Below, piece after piece: positions 56,224 to 64,000 of a DNA stretch of 64,000 nucleotides; positions within the stretch are counted from its first letter, which is position 1, and every line of letters starts with the position of its first letter. The stretch is from assembly GCA_025618425.1 (NCBI GenBank), contig CM046842.1, forward strand, positions 30,334,081 to 30,398,080. The letters are read 5' to 3'. Under the pieces are notes generated by a model that saw only the letters and a program-made list of their open reading frames with translations, did not search any database and had not been told where the DNA came from. Source of the stretch: Heliocidaris tuberculata (lineage: Eukaryota > Echinodermata > Echinoidea > Camarodonta > Echinometridae). Made by a program: the position numbers and the translations under genes.

Positions 56224-58800
56224 TAGATCATTATCTTGCGTTATTCCATATAATATGTAAACGTTCTTCTAACATTTAAAGTGGTTGTAATAATGTAGTT
56301 GATTGTTGGGTCATTGTTACCATGGAATTGTTGTCGTAACGCTAACCTATTGTTGTTGTTTGCGTTTTAAGGCGCTTATCATTCAATTTGAACGCTAATC
56401 TGATTAATGTTCATTAATTAAAGAAGAAGAAATAAAAAATAAATTCTAGTTATAGATGTTATAACGATAAAACATTCGTTTAATATTTAATTATTCATGC
56501 CTCCAGAACAAAGGCTTGCTCGCATTTAATACATGTATTTATTTGTCGTCATTATTATCATACTACTAATATCACCACCACTATATGCATGCGATGTGGG
56601 ATGGTGGCAGCAGGAACTTTAATAAATACATGCAATAATCGACCAACTGTCATATTCAGACTACTAGGTGGTTTAACTAAAAACATTACGAAGGAATTAC
56701 CTTGTCACTGTATTGAAGTTTCTTCATCGCTCGCAATACTTGGAAATTGCAAGTTTATTTTACATTCGGGCAAAAGACGGCTGGTCCAGGATGGAGGAAT
56801 GGACACCACCATCATCTAAAATCGATGCGCTATGTGTAAATCAGCGTTCAGTGCAACATGAACTGGATATCTGTAAAATTTGGGGTGGTCAAAAACTGCA
56901 GCCTCCAATTAACGTTCCATCTGAAAAACGGAATATTTTGTTAATAACCCGAATCGGTGCGTCTGACCAAAATCATATTCACGGGTGAGACGAAGATCCA
57001 ATATTGTGCCACATGTTTTTGTTATTTTTGTTGTTCTTGATCTTCTTCTTTTTCACCATGTTCTGCTCTGCTTATTTTTTCCCCTTTTCATATTCTTCTT
57101 TACCTTCTCTGTCAGAATTGCCGTTGCAAGCACGGGGGGGGGGGGGGCGTCTCTGACGATCCATTCCCCCCCCAAAAAAAATGATTAAGAAGATTTTGCA
57201 TTTTGCTGTATAAAGACGTCGCATTTTTGCGGATTCCTCCAATGTGTATATTATTTTGCAAGGTCGCATTTAGACGGAGGGAGAAAATTTTGCTGTTTGG
57301 AACATCTTTTTAGAGCACTTTCGATCACACAGGCAAAATCGTGTATCTCTCATTTTCGGGCGGGGGAGGGGGGGGGGGCAAACCCCTCGAATAATTCCAG
57401 GGAGAGGCGTTCCCCGTCCCTCCTGAATTGCTGACCCTGCAATTATAGGTCCTATAGGAAGTTTACTTTGTCTAAACACAAGCCGGGGAATCTCTGCCTA
57501 AATAATACGTACGGTTGCGAGATCTATTGTTTGAACAGTTTTAACAGTTACAAGTATAGTATGCTACGGAACACGACTGAACGAGAAAATTTCTCATTAA
57601 AAGAAAAAGTTTGCATTTTTGAGCACTTAAGAGGCTAAACAGGATGTTGCAGTCTTTACTAATCATTTGCTAGAATTTTTTTCAGTCTTCAAATTTCCCG
57701 GGGGGGGGGGGGGGAGTAGAGGGAACGGTCCCCTCCAGAAAAATCTCCGGATGATGTGTCCCCCCCCCCTCCCCCTTGTGCGTTATATTCAAGACTGTCA
57801 AGTCTTGGGAATAGAATTCAAAGCAATTTAGATTTAATAGATAATTGTATGAAAATCACAAATTCATAAAAATAAACATGTACGAATAAAAGAATTTTAA
57901 ACTTACATATGACGACCATTGTCATGTACTAGGTCTATATGAATTGATAGAATGGAACAACCTACTAAAGAGACTATAAACCATTGAAAGGACTGATTTT
58001 TAACTAGAATCATTTACTGAACCAAGTCCTTCATGATATGAATATGTATGAATCGAATCTTCATTTATACTCCTTATAATCATGATAATTAAAATGGACC
58101 CGGCCTCGTACACAATTGTCTTAAAATTTAATGTGAAATAATGTTGGCCAAATGTCTCGCCGAGATTTTTTAACCCATAGCTCTTCATAATTTTCTAAAG
58201 GTCCACATGAATCAGCCGTGCCTTTTTCAAACTGGCACCAATTATTTTCATCTTTCACTCTTTCATAGTTAAAGACCAATTGAAATGTATATTAAACGAA
58301 CCAAATTGCGACACAAAATCTGTATAGGACTTCACGAAAAACAGTGATTGCAATTTTCACTCTTGGTTGCCAATTTAGAAAGACCTAAATGTTTATTTTC
58401 AATCAACTCGTTCTTATTCATAAACAGCACATTATACTGCTACAGAAATGGACCAAAAATCTGTGTGATTTTTGCTCTTTCGGCTAAATGTATTATCTAT
58501 GCTTGATTATCTCTCCCATAGACAAGAGTGAATTTTCATTCATTTTCACTCTACCCGGAGTCACGTCAGTAATCACTTATTTATGAGGGAATATAGATTC
58601 TTTTAGAGTCCTCTCTTATAGTGAAAAGGTTGAATTTACCCCTCCCCACGGGGGAGGGGGGGGGGGGGGGTTGTCACGTCAGTGATCAATCGATTTTTTT
58701 TTTGTTGGTTTTTTTTTTTGTTGGAGAGAGTATTTTGGAACAAAAGATAATGAAAAAAAAAGTCACTAAAGGGTGACACTGAACTCCCTGCCACTGTATT
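56224..58800. other. Spacer between the multi-pass and lectin genes
   Basis: This stretch has poly-G/poly-C runs (57136-57147, 57371-57379, 57700-57713, 57762-57776, 58653-58670) and several TTTTTG runs, but no frame with family resemblance. Whatever regulates the start of the minus-strand multi-pass gene should lie at about 56100-56500; no motif was recognised there. Confidence 0.45.
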
Positions 58801-58928
58801 TTACAATGGAATGTTTACTTGGCAGACAACTCGTCGCGAACCCAAACAGTTTACGTCGTGCATATGACCAGTCTGTCTGTAGATCACACAATCTTCCTGT
58901 CCATTATGAGGCTCACCAGGGCCCCAAT
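58801..58928 (-). CDS. C-type lectin domain gene, terminal exon (second half of CTLD)
   Basis: It follows TTCTTTCCCAG on the minus strand and ends TAA at 58801-58803. Joined to the donor AGA A|GTGAGT of the CTLD exon, the split codon becomes Asn, giving NWGPGEPHNGQEDCVIY, the hallmark W-x-x-G-E-P-x-N-x-x-E-D-C of C-type lectins. HDVNCLGSRRVVCQ follows with the last two conserved cysteines. The Ca/sugar motif reads EPH rather than EPN or QPD, and the usual W-N-D is M-H-D, so canonical sugar binding is doubtful. The upstream exon exists in two copies (61985-62272 and 60891-61178). Either joins in the same phase. Confidence 0.88.
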
Positions 58929-59065
58929 CTGGGAAAGAAGAGAAGAGAAGTAAAATGGTGAATAAATTGTGGTTCTGATTGTTCTTAGTTGCCAGCATGA
59001 AATTCACTATTTCTTCCGTCATAGAAACAAATCTGTGCGTTGATCCAATGTGCATCATGTGACGA

Positions 59066-59184
59066 AATACAATTCAGGCTTTTGATTGGTCAAAGTTGCA
59101 AGCCTGAGATTCTAGACCTCTGATTTGTCACAACAGCTGGCTTGATATTCACTACCGACTTGAGGGCAGTATAGCGAAAAATAC
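59066..59184. other. Lectin intron sequence
   Basis: Ordinary intron with a GATTGGTCAA motif. No other feature was recognised. Confidence 0.4.
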
Positions 59185-59865
59185 AGAGCGCGTTGAAAGA
59201 GAGAGTTGTGACACGCGCATAATAAGCGTACGCGATCTTTGTTTAAAACATGGCGGATCATGGAGCTCCCAATGCAATAGTTCCCTTTCAAGTATGGTCA
59301 GAGGTCCAAAGCTACGCAGGTCCTAAAGCTACGCACCCTGCAAATACGCGCAATGCGACGCGTTCAGTGCGCCAAACTTTTGGTGTGACTGAGCAACGAG
59401 ATTATCATTTACATTCGCCAAAAAGAATGAGTAATTTTCCTTTATTTCTGGTGATATTATCACTATTTGCAAATCTGGATGAAATTCACGTCTGTCAGCT
59501 TAAAAATCAAGATTTGCATTCATTTATTACGTGTGCGTAGCTTTAGGACCCTTTCATTTTTTTTAACCAAATTCGACATGGGTATCGACATCGACTTGAA
59601 AATTAATGTTATTGATATTTGTCCGTCGTAATTTTGTCAGGAATTTAATTTAAGAATATGAAGACCCAAGACATATAAAAGAAATTCGCATAAATCATTG
59701 AAAAGGTGACTTTTTAGCTGCCGGAAACAAAGTGCGTAGCTTTAGGTCCCCCCATCATACATTTTCTATCGGAGGGAACTACATGTACTTGAAGCTCCAT
59801 GAAATAACTGACCAATGGCAATCAGAAGCAACCTCCAGTGTCACGACTCTCTGTATGTATAGCTC
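59185..59865. mobile_element. Foldback MITE, family I, copy 2 (interrupted)
   Basis: GAGCGCGTTGAAAGAGAGAG to CTCTCTGTATGTATAGCTC match the element at 25073-25281. A ~465-bp insert at 59293-59757 splits it. The flanking direct repeat seen at 25061 is not present here. Confidence 0.75.
59293..59757. mobile_element. Foldback element inserted in family I MITE
   Basis: AGGTCCTAAAGCTACGCACC near the left is mirrored by GTGCGTAGCTTTAGGTCC at the right, and GTGCGTAGCTTTAGGACC near 59530 repeats the motif. The borders are set by comparison with the uninterrupted copy at 25 kb. Confidence 0.6.
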
Positions 59866-60189
59866 TGGAAAAAATATTGACTTGGCTTAGTTGTTCTACC
59901 TGCGCGTAAAAAGCGAGGATGCAATGGATGCGCATGAATTTGGATACGCGCCCTGAGATCGTAGATTGTTAAATCCCCCCCCCCCCCCCACCAAAAAAAA
60001 GAAATACATTTTGACAGACATAGTTTGTAAAGATATCTTATTTTGAGAATTCACAGCGGGGTGCGGTATACATGGTATATAAATCAAATTAATACTGACT
60101 GCTCACTTTTCGGGTCAAGGTTAAAACTATAGCTCCTCCGTGATCTATCGAGACTGCACTATGCCCCTCGACATTCGATGTTATCCCTG

Positions 60190-60327
60190 GGGGGCGTTTC
60201 ATGAAAGGACTTATCAGATATTTTATCCGACAAATTTGCTCTCAGCCAATCAGATGCAAGGATTTCAGTAGCTTATAACAGTTGTCGGATAAAATATCCG
60301 ACAACTTCCTTTCATGAAACGCTCCCC
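60190..60327. repeat. Short foldback, family B, copy 8 ("A" of the lectin duplication)
   Basis: GGGGGCGTTTCATGAAAGGA to GAAACGCTCCCC, with stems of the TTTTATCCGACA type. The core is TTTGCTCTCAGCCAATCAGA. It bounds the tandem duplication on the left. Confidence 0.88.
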
Positions 60328-60436
60328 GGATGGAAATTAGCTCATTTCCATCGAGACCCGGATGAATTGTTTCTCGTGACAGGATTCACATTGGAATAAT
60401 CAATTATGCACATCCTTTAAAAAATAAAAATAAAAA

Positions 60437-60580
60437 TGGTCTGTGCAGGTACTGTATGAAGTACAATGTACGAGGTTCGAATCCCTACCACGGCACTAAT
60501 GTCCTTATCAAGACATTTGCTACCCTCAACCCTGGTGATAAAAATGGGTAGCCGGTAGGAAGAAACCAAAAATCCTTCCA
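60437..60580 (+). mobile_element. tRNA-derived SINE fragment (copy in each duplicated unit)
   Basis: GTACGAGGTTCGAATCCCTA is a B box, followed by CTAATGTCCTTATCAAGACA. The same occurs 1,094 bp later at about 61531. Confidence 0.55.
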
Positions 60581-60890
60581 AGCTTTAGTGCCTTATATGG
60601 TAGCTCGGCTACAGCTGGGGGTAATGATATGACTGCATTATAATAATCATTACTATCATTATTACGCTCGGGGAGAACATTTATGTAATATTGATGAGGC
60701 AGCCTTGAGTAAACAAGACATATAGTAATAATAATAATAATGATAATTATTATTATTATCATTATCATTTTTGTCATTATTCGTATATTAATATCATTAT
60801 TATCTTTATCATTGTTATTATTAGTTTTATTATTAATATTATTGTTATTATTATCATCATCATTAGTATTATCAATTACTCTAAACTCAC

Positions 60891-61178
60891 TTCTGTATGG
60901 ACTCGTAGTCCCACTGCGATCACGCACACACACCCATGTCCCTTCGGTCACCGAGTTGCAGTTCACCCAGATATATTCGGGATTGATATAAGGGTTGAGA
61001 AGATTGTGTTCCACTGTGCTCTCCACGAAGAGCAAGGATGGATAAATCACATCTCCGTTCCCAAGGGTAACTGCGTCCAGACCTCCACAGTGATCAAGAG
61101 CATCTTGCCAATTACGGTTACCGTCAACGATAAGGAAACATTTTGTTTCCCCATACACCCAACCAACCGGGCAGATTT
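60891..61178 (-). CDS. C-type lectin domain exon (first half of CTLD), proximal duplicate
   Basis: It starts after ATTAATTTAG and ends AGA A|GTGAGT; 288 nt, phase 1 at both ends. ICPVGWVYGETKCFLI opens the CTLD, NWQDALDHCGG is the helix 1 region with its Cys, and GTWVCVRDRSGTTSPYR leads into the W-x-x-G-E-P of the final exon. Upstream it joins the EGF exon's ...TTCT|G to give TTCTEICPVGW. It is one of two identical copies in the tandem duplication. This copy is the one next to the terminal exon. Splicing both in series would keep the frame (288 = 3 x 96) but would give an incomplete extra half-domain. Confidence 0.88.
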
Positions 61179-61272
61179 CTAAATTAATGGAGATTGGAGA
61201 AAAAGAAGCAAAAATAAATAAATACAACACAAGATTTTGATGAAAGAAATGAATAGTGCAGACAATACATCT

Positions 61273-61421
61273 GGGGGGCGTTTCATGAAAGAACATGAAA
61301 GAATTTGTCAGATATTTTATCCGACAAATTTGCTCTCAGCCAATCAGATGCAAGGATTTCAGTAGCTTATAACAGTTGTCGGATAAAATATCCGACAACT
61401 TCCTTTCATGAAACGCTCCCC
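61273..61421. repeat. Short foldback, family B, copy 9 (hybrid "B" of the duplication)
   Basis: Its left end (CATGAAAGAACATGAAAGAA) matches copy C, while its right flank (CTCCCCGGATGG) matches copy A. It is the expected recombinant junction. Confidence 0.85.
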
Positions 61422-61984
61422 GGATGGAAATTAGCTCATTTCCATCGAGACCCGGATGAATTGTTTCTCGTGACAGGATTCACATTGGAATAATCAATTA
61501 TGCACATCCTTTAAAAAATAAAAATAAAAATGGTCTGTGCAGGTACTGTATGAAGTACAATGTACGAGGTTCGAATCCCTACCACGGCACTAATGTCCTT
61601 ATCAAGACATTTGCTACCCTCAACCCTGGTGATAAAAATGGGTAGCCGGTAGGAAGAAACCAAAAATCCTTCCAAGCTTTAGTGCCTTATATGGTAGCTC
61701 GGCTACAGCTGGGGGTAATGATATGACTGCATTATAATAATCATTACTATCATTATTACGCTCGGGGAGAACATTTATGTAATATTGATGAGGCAGCCTT
61801 GAGTAAACAAGACATATAGTAATAATAATAATAATGATAATTATTATTATTATCATTATCATTTTTGTCATTATTCGTATATTAATATCATTATTATCTT
61901 TATCATTGTTATTATTAGTTTTATTATTAATATTATTGTTATTATTATCATCATCATTAGTATTATCAATTACTCTAAACTCAC

Positions 61985-62272
61985 TTCTGTATGGACTCGT
62001 AGTCCCACTGCGATCACGCACACACACCCATGTCCCTTCGGTCACCGAGTTGCAGTTCACCCAGATATATTCGGGATTGATATAAGGGTTGAGAAGATTG
62101 TGTTCCACTGTGCTCTCCACGAAGAGCAAGGATGGATAAATCACATCTCCGTTCCCAAGGGTAACTGCGTCCAGACCTCCACAGTGATCAAGAGCATCTT
62201 GCCAATTACGGTTACCGTCAACGATAAGGAAACATTTTGTTTCCCCATACACCCAACCAACCGGGCAGATTT
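61985..62272 (-). CDS. C-type lectin domain exon (first half of CTLD), distal duplicate
   Basis: It is base-for-base the same as 60891-61178 as far as can be read, displaced by 1,094 bp. Same splice sites and phase. See that entry for the domain content. Confidence 0.88.
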
Positions 62273-62366
62273 CTAAATTAATGGAGATTGGAGAAAAAGA
62301 AGCAAAAATAAATAAATACAACACAAGATTTTGATGAAAGAAATGAATAGTGCAGACAATACATCT

Positions 62367-62515
62367 GGGGGGCGTTTCATGAAAGAACATGAAAGAATTT
62401 GTCAGATATTTTATCCGACAAATTTGCTCTCAGCCAATCAGATGCAAGGATTTCAGTAGCTTATAACAGTTGTCGGATAAAATATCCGACAACTTCCTTT
62501 CATGAAACGCTCCCC
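62367..62515. repeat. Short foldback, family B, copy 10 ("C" of the duplication)
   Basis: GGGGGCGTTTCATGAAAGAA to GAAACGCTCCCC, then unique CTGATACAGG outside. It bounds the duplicated region on the right. Confidence 0.88.
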
Positions 62516-62590
62516 TGATACAGGTTCACTGCCTTCACAGTACAGATTCGCTTAACGCAGGTAATGACGCAATCAAAATGACGCCTCGGC

Positions 62591-63088
62591 TTAAAGGGGG
62601 TACCCAATGCTGAAACAATGTTAGTTCATTTAAAAGATCATGATTTTATCAGCAGAAAATCATCTGCCTTAAGTTTTTTAAAAATTCGTGTTGCCAGAAA
62701 AATCCCCGAAATATGGTAAGACATCAGGATATTTTGGCCCCTCAGCTGTGTCCCAATTTCAGCTAGGTAACCACAATGACGTCAAAGTGGTTACCCAGGT
62801 TCGCGTATTGCAGACGTGTTGCGCGCTTGACTGTACAAAATGCATTACACCTTGCGCGCATTTTGCTATAATTGCGCGACAAGGTAACCACTTTGACGTC
62901 ATTGTGGTTACCTAGGTGAAATTGGGACACAGCTGAGGGGCCAAAATATCCTGAAATCTTACCACATTTCGGGGATTTTCTGGCAACACGAATTTAAAAA
63001 AAAAATTTAAGGCAGATGATTTTCTTCCAATAACATCATGATCTTTTAAATGAACTAACATTGTTTCAGCATTGGGTACCCCCTTTAA
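62591..63088. repeat. TTAA-flanked foldback in lectin intron
   Basis: TTAAAGGGGGTACCCAATGC and GCATTGGGTACCCCCTTTAA are exact inverted ends; TTAA at 62591-62594 and 63085-63088. The long arms also mirror GGTAACCACAATGACGTCAA. No other copy in the window. Confidence 0.87.
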
Positions 63089-63127
63089 GGCCTACTCGGC
63101 TTAAGGCCTACCGCCACAAATGCTTAC

Positions 63128-63497
63128 CTGTACAAGTGGTTCCGTCACCAGTGTATCCAGCATTACAGGCGCATGTAAAACTTCCAAGGGTGTTGGTACC
63201 ATAGACGTATTATAGATGAATACATTACCATAAATGCATATATTACTGAATTTGACCTTTCTTACTGCGCATGCTCTAAGCTGATGCGCGTAATGTGTTT
63301 CATACAGCGTACAAACACATGCTACTCTCGGGGAGCATCTTACAAAATGAATCATGCATTTACGCTCATGAATTATGCAGAGGTGCTTATCGGGCCTTCT
63401 AATGGACCCCGACAAGATGACGGAGCTTTAGGGGCCTGGTTGGTACACATAGCATTGACGTCACAATTGTGATTCATAGCTGTGCATTCATCGTGAT
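63128..63497 (-). pseudogene. EGF-like domain exon, split by an insertion (lectin gene, upstream exon)
   Basis: The exon starts after TTGATTTTAG with HDECTAMNHNCDVNAMCT and ends GGTACAAG-side at ACAG|GTAAGC. The two halves flank the insert at 63200-63438: the 5' half ends at the third Cys region (AMCTN) and the 3' half restarts TLGSFTCACNAGYTGDGTTC. Together these would be a full six-cysteine calcium-binding EGF domain (D-x-D-E-C start) of 123 nt, phase 1 at both ends, like other EGF exons. As it stands, the reading frame enters the insert and meets a stop (in TCTGCATAA) after about 20 codons. The added 247 nt also shift the frame. The exon is therefore disrupted in this allele unless the insert is spliced or skipped. 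Skipping the whole exon would preserve frame. Confidence 0.85.
63200..63438. mobile_element. 239-bp insertion in the EGF exon with 8-bp target duplication
   Basis: GTTGGTAC lies directly on both sides (63192-63199 and 63439-63446). Removing the insert and one octamer restores a perfect EGF frame, which proves it is an insertion. An 8-bp duplication is typical of hAT elements. Its own tips (CATAGACGTA and TTTAGGGGCCTG) show only a weak inverted match starting CA/TG. It shares no obvious sequence with the hAT MITEs at 22383 and 43133. Confidence 0.85.
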
Positions 63498-64000
63498 CTA
63501 AAATCAACACAGAATGAATACAGCCATTTGGTTCCAATATCAAATCGTCATGCCATATAATTATATTCTGTTGAAAAGAATAAAGTAAAATTGATTTTTA
63601 GATCACACCTACACCACCCCCATACACAAGGCATATTTGATAATAAAAAAGGCATTTGCACCTAATACAGTGTCATTATTTATTTGTCTTAAATTTTCTT
63701 TCATCTATATTTATACATTAAATAAAAAGATGCTGTAAGACGTACACTTGTGGGATTAAAAATGCCGTAAAAAAAAATCAAGCTACTGATGTTCTTACAA
63801 TGTCTTAATAACAAGGGAATTTCACAAAAAGTAGCTAATTTCCCACTATGGTTGCAAATAATGAGAAAATATAAAAACTTGGCCAAGTTGACGAAGAAAG
63901 GACAATCGAGCTCCAAACGTCCACTCTCTATAGCGCAAAAAACGAAAGTAATCCAACTCTGTCCCATAGCCTCTGTATAAGCTGGAAACGGGCTTTGTCT
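63498..64000. other. Probable upstream intron of the lectin gene
   Basis: AT-rich sequence with no exon recognised on either strand. More EGF or other exons are expected beyond the window edge, since the EGF exon needs a phase-1 partner upstream. Confidence 0.4.

Larger units (their letters stand above)
60328..62515. repeat. 1,094-bp tandem duplication containing a lectin exon
   Basis: All landmarks recur at an offset of exactly 1,094: GCTCCCC at 60321/61415/62509, the (ATT)n block, the CTLD exon and the SINE. The translated frames of both copies (60526-61296 and 61620-62390) are identical, so divergence is near zero. The unit is delimited by family B foldbacks (A at 60190-60327, B at 61273-61421, C at 62367-62515). 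Confidence 0.9.

Noticed and set aside
60526..62390. Two 256-codon open frames on the minus strand
   Set aside because: They are read-through of the lectin exon into introns on both sides, including Asn/Ile runs from the ATT microsatellite. Only 60891-61178 and 61985-62272 are exon.

Overview
The window is a stretch of animal nuclear genome. Genes are split by phase-matched GT-AG introns, gene density is low, and the intergenic and intronic DNA is AT-rich and full of foldback (MITE-like) elements, tRNA-derived SINEs, a LINE and microsatellites. The repeat style and gene content suggest a marine invertebrate deuterostome, most likely an echinoderm such as a sea urchin. This is inference; no species marker was found.

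Five gene loci are supported. (1) 1030-1678 (+): last exon of a sulfotransferase-like gene whose earlier exons lie outside the window or are missing. (2) 12360-15069 (+): a complete three-exon CD225/dispanin-family (IFITM/PRRT1-like) membrane protein of 239 residues with PPxY motifs. (3) 38808-47726 (+): six exons of a nicotinic-receptor-like Cys-loop channel subunit. The exons join in phase to 440 residues; the start-codon exon was not found. (4) 53789-56094 (-): an unrecognised multi-pass membrane protein in two overlapping frames, joined by either a 62-nt micro-intron or a frameshift. (5) 58801-63497 (-): the 3' part of an EGF plus C-type-lectin gene. Here an EGF exon carries a 239-bp insertion with a perfect 8-bp target duplication, and the first lectin exon lies in a 1,094-bp tandem duplication. 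A short ORF with a TATA box and poly(A) signal at 27.1-27.7 kb is a weak sixth candidate.

Region by region: 0-12 kb is mostly repeats after the sulfotransferase exon (TTAA-flanked foldbacks, SINEs, a ~240-bp tandem repeat). 12-15 kb is the dispanin gene. 15-27 kb holds foldbacks, including a larger element at 17.6-20.8 kb that has received several insertions and a 1.5-kb hairpin at 22.6-24.1 kb. 28-38 kb holds more foldbacks, nested insertions and a CpG-rich dyad repeat. 38.8-47.7 kb is the receptor gene, with a nearly intact CR1/L2-group LINE in its first visible intron. 48-53 kb is mainly AT-rich spacer. 53.8-56.1 kb is the multi-pass gene. 58.8-63.5 kb is the lectin gene.

The five genes share no visible pathway. 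The strongest structural signals are the nested and recombined transposable elements, especially those that have altered the lectin gene.
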